DNA of 64,000 bases from assembly GCF_013410955.1 (NCBI RefSeq), contig NZ_JACCCG010000007.1, positions 33,019-97,018 of the forward strand, written 5' to 3'. Positions 15,604-26,060 of the stretch are shown here, one piece after another (within the stretch, counting starts at the first letter, position 1; each line of letters begins with the position of its first letter). Source of the stretch: Microbacterium sp. AK009 (GTDB taxonomy: Bacteria; Actinomycetota; Actinomycetes; Actinomycetales; Microbacteriaceae). Position numbers and translations under genes: made by a program. The notes beneath the pieces are model-generated. The model ran no database searches. It saw only the letters and a program-made list of their open reading frames with translations, and had not been told where the DNA came from.

Positions 15604-16844
15604 TGGCTCCCCGCGATCGGAGCAGCCGTTCTGATCGCAGCGGCTCGACCCGGCGGCAGTTCCTCCTCGGAGGCGCTGTCGCCGGCGTCGGCGCCGTCAC
15701 CGCGATCGGAATCGACACCGCACTTCGCGCCGCGCCCGAACCCGCCCGCTCCACGGCTGCCGCATCGGTCCCGCTGAACGGCGACGTGACGGTGCCGTTC
15801 CACGGCGAGCATCAGGCCGGCATCGACACCGCCGCTCAAGCCCACGGGACGTTCCTCGCCCTCGACCTTCTTCCCGGCGTCGACAGGGACGGGCTGCGGC
15901 GGATGATGCGGATCCTCACCGACGACGCCGCCCGCATGACGCAGGGACAGCCTGCCCTGGCCGACTCCGAGCCCGAGCTCGCGGTCGCCCCCGCCCGCCT
16001 CACCGTCACCTTCGGGTTCGGCGCCGGGCTCGTCGCGCGGGCCGGCGGCACCGGTCCGGCATGGCTTGCCCCGCTGCCGGCGTTCGGGATCGATCAACTG
16101 CAACCCGGGTACAGCGATGGTGACCTACTGATCCAGATCGCTGCGGACGACCCGCTGACGGTGGCGCACGCTTCGCGCATGCTGCTGAAAGACACCCGCA
16201 GCTTCGCCACGCTCCGCTGGACCCAGCAGGGATTCCGACGCGCTCACGGCTCGGTCAAACCCGGCACGACCATGCGGAACCTCTTCGGCCAGGTCGACGG
16301 CACCACCAATCCCGAACCGGGCACCGCCGACTTCGACGCGGTGGTCTGGAACACCGCTGACGGATGGGCCGCCGGCGGCACCGGGGTCGTGATCCGGAGG
16401 ATCGCCATGGATCTCGACACGTGGGACCGCCTGGATCGGCCCGGGAGGGATCAGTCGGTCGGCCGCTACCAGTCCAACGGCGCGCCGCTGACCGGTACGG
16501 ACGAGTTCGACGAACCCGACTTCGACGCCAAGACGCCGATCGGCTTTCCGGTCATCCCGGAGTTCTCCCACCTGCGCCGCTCCCGAAGCGACAACCCGCA
16601 CGAGCGCATCTTCCGTCGCGCGTTCAACTACGACGACACCCCCGCCGCGGGGCAGATCGCCAACGCCGGGCTCATCTTCGTGTCGTTCCAAGCCGACATC
16701 GACCGGCAGTTCATCCCGATCCAACGCCGCCTCGACGAACTCGACCTGCTCAACGAATGGACCACCCCCATCGGCTCCGCCGTCTTCGCCGCACCACCCG
16801 GATGCGCCGAGGGCGGCTTCATCGGCGAGACACTTCTCACCTGA
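15603..16844 (+). CDS. Tat-exported dye-decolourising heme peroxidase (DyP, EfeB/DtpA type)
   Basis: A 413-residue protein with twin-arginine signal STRRQFLLGGAVAGVGAV. The DyP core has NLFGQVDGTTNPEPGT, containing the GxxDG motif whose Asp is the distal catalytic residue. DNPHERIFRRAFNY carries the region of the proximal His and conserved Arg, and the C-terminus is GGFIGETLL. It probably binds heme and is exported folded. Such enzymes occur in EfeUOB iron uptake and in copper-trafficking loci; here the neighbours CopC and PCuAC favour copper. It is translationally coupled to the PCuAC gene. Confidence 0.9.
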   Translation: MAPRDRSSRSDRSGSTRRQFLLGGAVAGVGAVTAIGIDTALRAAPEPARSTAAASVPLNGDVTVPFHGEHQAGIDTAAQAHGTFLALDLLPGVDRDGLRRMMRILTDDAARMTQGQPALADSEPELAVAPARLTVTFGFGAGLVARAGGTGPAWLAPLPAFGIDQLQPGYSDGDLLIQIAADDPLTVAHASRMLLKDTRSFATLRWTQQGFRRAHGSVKPGTTMRNLFGQVDGTTNPEPGTADFDAVVWNTADGWAAGGTGVVIRRIAMDLDTWDRLDRPGRDQSVGRYQSNGAPLTGTDEFDEPDFDAKTPIGFPVIPEFSHLRRSRSDNPHERIFRRAFNYDDTPAAGQIANAGLIFVSFQADIDRQFIPIQRRLDELDLLNEWTTPIGSAVFAAPPGCAEGGFIGETLLT

Positions 16845-16938
16845 AGGAGGCGCACAACCACCCCTTGAGGTGTCGACCGTTCGGAACCCGTGCGGCGGGG
16901 GGAGGTGCGGCTCTCGCGACGGATGCGAGGATGACGAC

Positions 16939-17397
16939 ATGATCGAGTTCCGTGAAGCCCGGCACTCCGATCTCGACGACATGGTCGAGGTCCAGAACGC
17001 GATCCACCGCGCGGGGCTGCGCGCCTCTCCGGTCGATGCCGTCTTCGTGACCGAGCGATATCTCGACCCCGAGCACTCCCTCTCCTGCACGGTCGCGGAC
17101 CGCGGCGGTGTGGTCGTCGGATTCCAGTCGTTGAAACGAGCGTGGGAGGGAAACCCCTATGGCGTGGAGACCGGCTGGGGAATCATCGGCACCCACATAC
17201 ATCCCGATGCCGCACGCAGGGGCATCGGACGCGGCCTGTTCGACCGCTCGCTCGCGGCGGCCCGAGCCGCCGGGCTCGCCCACATCGACGCGACGATCGG
17301 GGCGGACAACTCCGCGGCGTTGGCGTACTACGCGGCGATGGGATTCGCTCCCTATCGCGACGGCGACGGAGCCGTCCCGCACCGCTTCGATCTGTGA
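16939..17397 (+). CDS. GNAT-family N-acetyltransferase
   Basis: A 152-residue acetyltransferase with IEFREARHSDLDDMVEVQNAIH at the N-terminus, and the acetyl-CoA loop GIIGTHIHPDAARRGIGRGLFDRSLAAARAAGLAHIDATIGADNSAALAYYAAMGF, which carries the R/Q-x-x-G-x-G/A motif (RRGIGRG). The substrate is unknown. ATG at 16939 has no Shine-Dalgarno; GAGGAT ends 6 nt before it, so a leaderless start is plausible. Confidence 0.85.
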   Translation: MIEFREARHSDLDDMVEVQNAIHRAGLRASPVDAVFVTERYLDPEHSLSCTVADRGGVVVGFQSLKRAWEGNPYGVETGWGIIGTHIHPDAARRGIGRGLFDRSLAAARAAGLAHIDATIGADNSAALAYYAAMGFAPYRDGDGAVPHRFDL

Positions 17398-17490
17398 GAC
17401 CGGTCGAGTGTGACGACGCATCACGTCCGGCGCGATGATCCCGCGCATCGGGCGGATCGCTGCGGCTTCGGCGTTGCCCGGAGGGAATGA

Positions 17491-17522
17491 AGAAACCCCC
17501 GTGTGTAGAAGCCACACGAGGG
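17491..17522 (-). terminator. Rho-independent terminator after tRNA-Phe
   Basis: Read leftward, CCCTCGTGTG pairs with CACACGGGGG (one mismatch) around a 7-nt loop and is followed by TTTCT. It lies 6 bp past the 3' end of tRNA-Phe and ends the tRNA transcript. The interval 17398-17490 shows nothing else. Confidence 0.8.
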
Positions 17523-17528
17523 TCCCAG

Positions 17529-17601
17529 TGGCTCCGACGGGCGTCGATCCCGTGACCTCACGATTTTCAGTCGTGCGCTCTACCAACTGAGCTACAGAGC
17601 C
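17529..17601 (-). tRNA. tRNA-Phe (GAA)
   Basis: Reads GGCTCTGTAGCTCAGTTGGT at its 5' end. The acceptor GGCTCTG pairs with CGGAGCC, the anticodon loop is CTGAAAA (anticodon GAA), and the T-arm is GGGATCGACGCCC. The 3' CCA is not encoded. It is the last of three tRNA genes transcribed leftward. Confidence 0.95.
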
Positions 17602-17681
17602 GCGCAGCATCCGTATCGCGAACGACGCGATGCCACGTCCTAGACGAAAGGCCCTCTCGAAAGAAGGCCCGCCGCTTGGAG

Positions 17682-17755
17682 CGACCCTGACGGGACTTGA
17701 ACCCGCGACCTCCGCCGTGACAGGGCGGCACGCTAACCAACTGCGCTACAGGGCC
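17682..17755 (-). tRNA. tRNA-Asp (GTC)
   Basis: Acceptor GGCCCTG pairs with CAGGGTC, discriminator G. The anticodon stem-loop CCGCC-CTGTCAC-GGCGG gives anticodon GTC. The T-arm CGGGTTCAAGTCCCG is standard. CCA is not encoded. It lies 27 bp from tRNA-Glu and 80 bp from tRNA-Phe, so the three are probably one transcript. Confidence 0.95.
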
Positions 17756-17782
17756 ATGCTTATTCAATTGTGCCTTACGGAG

Positions 17783-17855
17783 TGACCCCAACGGGATTCG
17801 AACCCGTGCTACCGCCGTGAAAGGGCGGCGTCCTAGGCCGCTAAACGATGGGGCC
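17783..17855 (-). tRNA. tRNA-Glu (TTC)
   Basis: Acceptor GGCCCCA pairs with TGGGGTC, discriminator A. The anticodon stem-loop CCGCC-CTTTCAC-GGCGG gives anticodon TTC. The T-arm CGGGTTCGAATCCCG is standard. CCA is not encoded. It is the first gene of the leftward tRNA trio. Confidence 0.95.
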
Positions 17856-18038
17856 GGATGAACGAACCCGGAGGCTCACTCGCCGACGCCCAAGCATACG
17901 CAATCCCCGGCGCTTGCGCCAATCGAGCTCTCGGATGCCGCGTCGCTCCGCGCGTCGCGCGCGTGAGCGGTGGGCTCCACCACGACACTGGGGCGAAAGG
18001 CAGACCGGGATCGACGGGCACGATTCCGGTGATCACCG

Positions 18039-18066
18039 TTGCGATTGTGACTGATGTTGCTAATGT
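18039..18066 (+). promoter_or_regulatory. Probable sigma70-type promoter of the M23 peptidase gene
   Basis: TTGCGA (18039-18044), a 16-bp spacer and TAATGT (18061-18066) lie 42 bp before the GTG start. The rest of 17856-18107 shows no other feature; I looked for a cyclic-di-AMP riboswitch and did not see its conserved core. Confidence 0.5.
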
Positions 18067-18107
18067 GATGCACGTCTACTTCTGCCTGTGCGCGAAGGAG
18101 AGGGCCT

Positions 18108-19550
18108 GTGGACTCCGACGCTATGCATGACGACTGCGGCTGCGCGCCCACGGCACGCGAGAAGGCGATGCTCTGGCCCGACCTCAGTCGTCGCGGCCTG
18201 CTCGGGCTCGGGATCTTCGGCCTCGCCGCAGCGGGCGCGCTGACGGGTCCTGCTCTTGCGCCGGCCTTCGCTGTCGATTACCCGTCGTGGGACGACGTCG
18301 AGCGCGCCAAGCAGAACGAGGGCGCGAAGGCCGCGGAGATCACCCGCATCGAGGGCCTGATCGCCAGCCTCGCCGCCGATGTCGCCGCGAAACAGGCGGA
18401 AGCGGTCCGGGCCGGCGACGAGTACTACGAGGCGCAGCAGGCCTTTTTCGAGGCCGCCTACCGCGCCGATGAGTTGCAGCGGCAGGCGGACGAGCAGGCC
18501 GAGAAGGCCACGGATGCCGCCAACAAGGCCGGCCGCGTGGCCGCCGAGCTCTATCGGAACGGCGGTGACGACACTTCGCTCGAGCTGTTCTTCGCCGGCT
18601 CCGCCGCCACGGCCGATGATCTGCTCGCCAAGCTCGGCACGATGGACAAGCTCGTTGAGCGCAACCGCGGGGTCTACGCCGAGGCGATCACCGCCCGCGA
18701 CTCAGCGCAGAGCCTCAGCGACCAGGCCGCCGTGCAGCGTGCGGAGCGCGACCGCCTGCAGCAGGAGGCGGAGCAGAAGATGGTGGCCGCGCAGGAGGCG
18801 GCCGCCGCAGCCGAGGCGGCTCTGGCTGCGCAGCAGACGCATCGCGTCGAGCTCGAGGCCCAGCTCGCGGCCCTTCGCGACACCACCGCCAAGACGATCG
18901 CCGACTACCAGGCCGGCGTCGAGGCCCGTCGCAAGGCCGAGGAGGAGCGCAAGCGCCGCGAGGAGGAGGAAGCTCGCGCCCGTGCGGCCGAGGCCGCCCG
19001 CCTCGCTGAGGAGGAGCGCAAGCGTCGCGAAGCCCAGCAGAACAGCGGCGGCGGCGGTGGCGGCGGCGGTGGCGGTGGCGGCGGTGGCGGCGGTGGCGGC
19101 GGCGGCGGAGGCGGCGGGAACGGCGGCGGCGTCGTCGGGACCGGCTGGGCTCGTCCGTCGTCGGGCTGGCGGTCCTCCGGCTACGGGTGGCGCACCAGCC
19201 AGTGCGGCCCGCAGGGATGTGCGAGCTCGTTCCACGCCGGGGTCGACCTGGCCGCCGGGTGCGGTGCGGGGATCTTCGCCGCCTCAGCGGGCCGGGTGAC
19301 CTATTCCGGCTACAACGGCGGGTACGGCAATTACGTCCGCATCGATCACGGCGGCGGCATCGGCACCGGCTACGGCCACATGTCGGCGATCTATGTCGGC
19401 TACGGCCAGTGGGTCAACGCCGGTCAGCTCATCGGCGCCGAGGGCAACACCGGACGCTCGTTCGGCTGCCACCTCCACTTCGAGTGCTACGTCAACGGGG
19501 GCACGACGAACCCGATCGACTTCATGGCCGCCCGGGGCATCGGCGTCTGA
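18108..19550 (+). CDS. Secreted M23 (LytM-type) peptidase with coiled coil and 24-residue glycine linker
   Basis: A 480-residue protein with twin-arginine-like signal LSRRGLLGLGIFGLAAAGAL. A long Ala/Glu/Lys-rich coiled coil (residues ~60-310) follows, then 24 consecutive glycines (314-337) with a further NGGG, then an M23 domain with H376 in FHAGVDLAAGCG and H455-L-H457 in CHLHFEC, the zinc and catalytic positions. The layout resembles the EnvC/PcsB group, in which the coiled coil restrains or positions a peptidoglycan endopeptidase at the division site. GTG at 18108 has AAGGAG 10 nt upstream. Extra cysteines near the active site (QCGPQGCAS, GCGAG) may form disulfides. Confidence 0.88.
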   Translation: MDSDAMHDDCGCAPTAREKAMLWPDLSRRGLLGLGIFGLAAAGALTGPALAPAFAVDYPSWDDVERAKQNEGAKAAEITRIEGLIASLAADVAAKQAEAVRAGDEYYEAQQAFFEAAYRADELQRQADEQAEKATDAANKAGRVAAELYRNGGDDTSLELFFAGSAATADDLLAKLGTMDKLVERNRGVYAEAITARDSAQSLSDQAAVQRAERDRLQQEAEQKMVAAQEAAAAAEAALAAQQTHRVELEAQLAALRDTTAKTIADYQAGVEARRKAEEERKRREEEEARARAAEAARLAEEERKRREAQQNSGGGGGGGGGGGGGGGGGGGGGGGGNGGGVVGTGWARPSSGWRSSGYGWRTSQCGPQGCASSFHAGVDLAAGCGAGIFAASAGRVTYSGYNGGYGNYVRIDHGGGIGTGYGHMSAIYVGYGQWVNAGQLIGAEGNTGRSFGCHLHFECYVNGGTTNPIDFMAARGIGV

Positions 19551-19575
19551 TCGCCCGGGTCGTGTCGCCCGTCGG

Positions 19576-20907
19576 TCAGTCGAGGGCTGCTCGAACCTCG
19601 TCCGCGATCCGTCGCGCATCCCGGATGTCCGTGTCGTCGGCGGCGTGCACGTCGATCGCGCGCACGGTGCGTGCCAGTTCGGTCCGCAGCACCTCCCGCT
19701 GGCCGTCATCGACGGTGCGACGGCCGACCTCGCCGTAGGCGCGGAGCAGACGGCCGGCGACGAGCGGGTCACCGGAGCCGTAGTGACGAACACGGCCGAG
19801 GCTCAGCGCGACGAGCGATGCGAACGAGGCGTGCGCCGGAATGAGACGCGCGACACCTGTGTCATCCGTGAACGACGCCGGCAGCGGACCGCGCGCGGCG
19901 ATGTCCGCGAGGAGGTCGGCCAGATGCCCCACCGCGTACTCGGCCGTCGTCGGGTCGTTGACTCCGGGGGAGAGGGCCTTCATCGCGACGTCGGTGATCT
20001 GCCGTATCCCGAAGCTCACATCCTGCGAGGGAGTGGGCTCGTACGACAGGCTGAACTGATCGCGAAGGCGGCCATCGAGGCCGGCATCAGCGCGCGTCGC
20101 TTCGCCCGCGCGCGGCCACCACCGAACCAGCGGCGAGCCGGTCACCACATTCGCGCCCGTCGGTGAGATCTCCTCGACGACGACGTCGTGCTCGCGCGCG
20201 ATCGCGACCAGCTCGGACCGGTCGACCTCGGAGAGGAAGCCCGACGTCGTCGCGGTCACCTCCCGTGCTTCCTGCGGCGTTCGAGGGGCGACCGGGGCCG
20301 GGCGCCCCGGCGCAGCATCCCACAGCATCCCGATGGTGCGAGACGCTTCCCGGTGAGCGTCGCGCATCATGGTCTCGAGCCGAAGCTGCCGCGCAAGATG
20401 CCCGAGGAAGAACGTCAGCATCACCACGCTGGTGAGCGTCAGGACGGATGCCACGGTGACCGCGATCCGAGGGACGAAGGCGCTCGCATCCTCGGTGGCG
20501 TCCTCCACCGTCCGCAGCACCGTCAGGGCGTAGGCGAACGTACCGATGAAGATCGCCAGGGTCGCGTGCACCATCCGGTCGGCGGCGAACATCCGCAGCA
20601 GCCGCGGCGAGCCCTGGCTGCTTGCCAGCTGCAGGGCGACGACGGTCAACGAGAACGTCAGCGATGTGACGGTGATGACCGAGCCGGCGATCGCCGAGAG
20701 CACAGCCCGCGCCGCCTCGACGCCCCCTCCGAACAGCAGAGCGGCGAAGGTGGCGGGCAGGTCTTGATCGATCGCCCGGTCGACCTCGGGAAGCACGACG
20801 CCGAGGATGACGGCGACCACCGTCGCGGCGAGCGGGATCGGCCACAGCCGCGAGGCGATGGCCTCGGAGAGCGCGGCGGCGCGTGGCCCGAACCCGTTCC
20901 GCGCCAC
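19576..20907 (-). CDS. DUF2254 membrane protein
   Basis: A 443-residue protein with two N-terminal membrane segments, the conserved ITVTSLTFSLTVVALQLASSQGSPRLLRMFAADRMVHATLAIFIGTFAYAL block, two more membrane segments, and a soluble domain with FGIRQITDVAMKALSPGVNDPTTAEYAVGHL. This fits DUF2254, whose function is not established. GTG at 20907 has GGAG 5 nt upstream and lies just past the ppa stop codon. Reading back to ATG 20985 would overlap ppa by 65 bp and is disfavoured. It is probably cotranscribed with ppa. Confidence 0.85.
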   Translation of the reverse strand: MARNGFGPRAAALSEAIASRLWPIPLAATVVAVILGVVLPEVDRAIDQDLPATFAALLFGGGVEAARAVLSAIAGSVITVTSLTFSLTVVALQLASSQGSPRLLRMFAADRMVHATLAIFIGTFAYALTVLRTVEDATEDASAFVPRIAVTVASVLTLTSVVMLTFFLGHLARQLRLETMMRDAHREASRTIGMLWDAAPGRPAPVAPRTPQEAREVTATTSGFLSEVDRSELVAIAREHDVVVEEISPTGANVVTGSPLVRWWPRAGEATRADAGLDGRLRDQFSLSYEPTPSQDVSFGIRQITDVAMKALSPGVNDPTTAEYAVGHLADLLADIAARGPLPASFTDDTGVARLIPAHASFASLVALSLGRVRHYGSGDPLVAGRLLRAYGEVGRRTVDDGQREVLRTELARTVRAIDVHAADDTDIRDARRIADEVRAALD

Positions 20908-20920
20908 CGTCGCTCCAGCC

Positions 20921-21457
20921 TCAGTCCAGCGTGTTGGGGGCTTCGCCCTCACCCTGGGTGCGGGTCTCGCCCTCGTGCTCTTCAAAGCGGACGAAGGCCT
21001 CGCTCACCAGGCGCTCCGCCTCGGCGGCGCCTGCCCACTGGTCGACCTTGACCCACTTGTTCGGCTCGAGGTCCTTGTAGTGCTCGAAGAAGTGCCCGAT
21101 CTCGTTCTTGGTGTACTCGGGGATGTCGTCGACATCCTGGATGTGCGACCAGCGCGGGTCCTTCGCGAGCACCGCGACGACCTTGTCGTCGCCGCCGGCT
21201 TCGTCGACCATCTTCAGCACGCCGACGGGGCGGACCTTCGCGAGGATGCCGGGCATGAGGTCCTGGTCGAGGAGCACCAGCACGTCGAGCGGGTCGCCGT
21301 CTTCGCCGAGGGTGTTCTCGAAGAACCCGTAGTTGGTCGGGTACCCCATCGGCGTGAAGAGGATGCGGTCGAGGAAGACCCGTCCGGTGCCGTGGTCGAC
21401 CTCGTACTTGATGTTGCTGTTGCGCGGGATCTCGATGACGGCGTCGTATGCGCCCAT
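20921..21457 (-). CDS. ppa: Inorganic pyrophosphatase
   Basis: A 178-residue family I soluble pyrophosphatase that hydrolyses PPi to two phosphates and drives biosynthetic reactions forward. It has EIPRNSNIKYEVDHGTGRVFLDRIL, YPTNYGFFENTLGEDGDPLDVLVL (the metal-binding DxDPxD region) and the trailing DIPEYTKNEIGHFFEHYKDLEPNKWVKV typical of bacterial enzymes. The acidic tail after residue 160 is typical of actinobacterial forms. ATG at 21457. Confidence 0.95.
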   Translation of the reverse strand: MGAYDAVIEIPRNSNIKYEVDHGTGRVFLDRILFTPMGYPTNYGFFENTLGEDGDPLDVLVLLDQDLMPGILAKVRPVGVLKMVDEAGGDDKVVAVLAKDPRWSHIQDVDDIPEYTKNEIGHFFEHYKDLEPNKWVKVDQWAGAAEAERLVSEAFVRFEEHEGETRTQGEGEAPNTLD

Positions 21458-21520
21458 GCCTGTGCTCCTTCAGAACGGGTGGGTGGCCGGCGACCAGCCT
21501 AGTCGCGGCGGCCTGCGCGC

Positions 21521-21715
21521 TCAGGATCGTCGCAGCTGCACGACCGAGACGACGGCGATGGCGAGGCCGGCGACGATCATGGCCCAGCCGAGTACCGGAC
21601 CGCCGCCGGTGAGCAGAGCGGCGACGCCGGCAGCGGTGAAGAGCAACGACACGACGAGGCCGATGATCATGTACAGCCGGTAGCGGGTGCGACCCATCTC
21701 GGATTCGGATTCCAT
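21521..21715 (-). CDS. Small two-helix membrane protein
   Basis: A 64-residue protein, MESESEMGRTRYRLYMIIGLVVS..., with two membrane segments (residues ~15-36 and ~41-60) and a basic end (VVQLRRS). It lies between ppa and the divergent tilS gene. Function unknown, but its composition and position look like a real gene. Only the ATG at 21715 and the internal ATG after SESE are candidates. Confidence 0.6.
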   Translation of the reverse strand: MESESEMGRTRYRLYMIIGLVVSLLFTAAGVAALLTGGGPVLGWAMIVAGLAIAVVSVVQLRRS

Positions 21716-21772
21716 GGCCACAACGTAGAGCCCTTCGAGGGCTCGGTCCTCGGTCGCCGCGCCGACGCTCGG

Positions 21773-21778
21773 TAGCGT
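21773..21778 (+). promoter_or_regulatory. -10 hexamer of leaderless tilS promoter
   Basis: TAGCGT ends 6 nt before the GTG start and no ribosome binding site is present, so transcription should begin at the start codon. Confidence 0.55.
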
Positions 21779-21784
21779 GATGTC

Positions 21785-22777
21785 GTGACCCACCGACCTT
21801 CGCTCGATCCGGCTGTGGCCGCGGTGCGGCTGGCCGTGCGCACGAGCCTCGAGGCCGTGACCGACGGTGATCCCGTGATCGTCGCCCTCTCGGGCGGTGC
21901 CGACTCGCTCGCCCTCGCGGCCGCAACGGTCTTCGAGGCCGCACGGCGGCGGATTCGCGTGGTCGCGATCACGGTCGACCACGGTCTGCAGGAGGGATCT
22001 GCGGATGCCGCGGATGCGGCCCGCCGGGTCGCCGAGACCCTCGGGGCCTCCGCCCGTGTGGTGCGGGTGGACGTAGGTGCCGGGGGCGGGCCGGAGGCTG
22101 CGGCGCGCGACGCGCGGTACCGCGCGCTCCGGAACGCCGCCCGCGAGGAGGGTGCCGCAGCGATCCTCACCGGCCACACGCTCGACGACCAGGCCGAGAC
22201 GGTGCTGCTGGGGCTCGCGCGCGGCTCGGGCGCGGCGAGCCTGCAGGGGATGGCCGTGGCATCCGATCTCGACGGCCTGCCGATGCTCCGACCGCTCCTT
22301 GGCCTTCGCCGCGAGACCACTCGGGCGGCCTGCGCGGCGGAGGGGCTCACCCCGTGGGACGACCCGCACAACGCCGATGCGCGCTTCGCGCGGGTGCGGG
22401 TGCGGGAGCGGGTGCTGCCGGTGCTCGAGGCCGAGCTCGGCCCGGGCATCGCCGAGGCGCTCGCGCGCACCGCCGAGCAGCTGCGGGAGGATGCGGCGGC
22501 CTTCGAGGAGATGATCGACGAGACGATCGAGGACATCGTCGAGCACGCCGAGGCCGGCATCGCCGTCTCGGTCGCGGCGCTCGCCGCCAACCCCCCGGCG
22601 CTCCGGCACCGGATCATCCGCCACGTCGTGGCCGCCGAGTTCGGCGAGAGCCTCACCCGAGTGCAGACGCTCGAGGTCGCGCGCCTGGTCACCGACTGGT
22701 CGGGGCAGGGCCCGATCGACCTCCCGTCGTGCCGCGCTGCGCGCGTGGGCGGCCGCGTGGTGTTCACCGCCCGGTGA
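21785..22777 (+). CDS. tilS: tRNA(Ile)-lysidine synthase
   Basis: A 330-residue N-type ATP pyrophosphatase with P-loop VALSGGADSLALAAA, TVDHGLQEGS, GHTLDDQAETVLLGLARGSG and the WDDPHNADARFARVRVR loop. It converts C34 of tRNA-Ile(CAU) to lysidine so that AUA is read as Ile. Its length matches the actinobacterial form, which lacks part of the C-terminal region of the E. coli enzyme. GTG at 21785 appears leaderless. Next to hpt and ftsH, as in many Gram-positive genomes. Confidence 0.93.
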   Translation: MTHRPSLDPAVAAVRLAVRTSLEAVTDGDPVIVALSGGADSLALAAATVFEAARRRIRVVAITVDHGLQEGSADAADAARRVAETLGASARVVRVDVGAGGGPEAAARDARYRALRNAAREEGAAAILTGHTLDDQAETVLLGLARGSGAASLQGMAVASDLDGLPMLRPLLGLRRETTRAACAAEGLTPWDDPHNADARFARVRVRERVLPVLEAELGPGIAEALARTAEQLREDAAAFEEMIDETIEDIVEHAEAGIAVSVAALAANPPALRHRIIRHVVAAEFGESLTRVQTLEVARLVTDWSGQGPIDLPSCRAARVGGRVVFTAR

Positions 22778-22857
22778 GGGTGCAGCGGGCCTGCGCCTTG
22801 TGCGCCCGTCGCTCCGCCGTGTCTCGGGAGGCGCGACCTTCTGCACCGCACGCCGCC

Positions 22858-23269
22858 TCTTCTGCGACATCCCCCTGAGCATGTCTCAGTAGGTGCGCGC
22901 ATCGCGCGGCGCAGGTCGCCGCTTCTGCGACATCCTCTCCCGGGTGTCTCAGAAGTCGCGGCGTTCCGGGGATGGATGCCGCTCGTTCTGCGACATCCTC
23001 AGCGTGGGGCTGGGGGGACTGTCGCCTCGCGCCCGCCGCCGCGGACCGCCTCGCGCCCGCCGCCGCGCTTCGCGCCGCCGTGGGCCGCGCTTCGCGCCGC
23101 CGTCGCCGCGGGCCGCGCTTCGCGCCGCCGCGGGCCGCGCTTCGCGCCGGCGTGTCACACAAGGTGCGGCCTCCGGCCTCGCGGGTCGTCGCTTATGCGA
23201 CATCCTCTCCTGCATGTCTCAGAAGACGCGTCGTTCCGGAGGTGATGCCGCTCGTTCTGCGACATCCTC
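22858..23269. repeat. Palindromic units CTTCTGCGACATCC...TCTCAGAAG (family C)
   Basis: Two long copies at 22921-23000 and 23191-23269 (about 80 bp) and a partial one at 22858-22889 lie between tilS and hpt. In the first, CTTCTGCGACATCC (22922-22935) and GGGTGTCTCAGAAG (22942-22955) are inverted with one mismatch. Both long copies continue through TTCCGG...GATGCCGCTCGTTCTGCGACATCCTC, ending with a second TTCTGCGACATCC. The whole gene-free stretch 22778-23351 is these units plus the minisatellite between them. No coding sense is apparent. Confidence 0.85.
23062..23152. repeat. Four tandem copies of a ~22-bp GC unit
   Basis: GCCGCGCTTCGCGCCGCCG with small variations repeats four times between the two long family C palindromes. 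The core GCGCTTCGCGC is itself near-palindromic. Confidence 0.8.
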
Positions 23270-23338
23270 GGCCGGGGGCGTGCCCCGCGCGGAATCTGCA
23301 GAGCCACGCGGGCGCTCGGCGCGCGACACGCGGCGCCG

Positions 23339-23344
23339 TAAGCT
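23339..23344 (+). promoter_or_regulatory. -10 hexamer of leaderless hpt promoter
   Basis: TAAGCT ends 7 nt before ATG 23352, and no Shine-Dalgarno sequence is seen. Confidence 0.55.
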
Positions 23345-23351
23345 GGAACGC

Positions 23352-23903
<552 letters not shown>

Positions 23904-24044
23904 CCCTGAGCGCCCGCATCGATTCCGCCCACGACGAACGCACAGGCCGGGCATAGAGAGCCCGCGTTACCCTGAGTTCACCGTCACCGCGGCTCCCGCC
24001 ACGCTCACGGCTCGTCGAGAAAGGGATCGGGCCCCGCCCGCACC

Positions 24045-26051
<2,007 letters not shown>

Positions 26052-26060
26052 GCTCGGCCT

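Noticed and set aside
17640..17680. Hairpin terminator between tRNA-Asp and tRNA-Phe
   Set aside because: The AGGCCC elements there are direct rather than inverted repeats, and no T-run follows.
17856..18107. Cyclic-di-AMP (ydaO) riboswitch before the M23 peptidase gene
   Set aside because: Such switches often precede cell-wall hydrolases in actinobacteria, but the conserved core sequence is not visible and a normal promoter is.
20908..20985. Upstream ATG start for the DUF2254 gene
   Set aside because: It would overlap ppa by 65 bp with a low-complexity extension; GTG 20907 has a good GGAG site.
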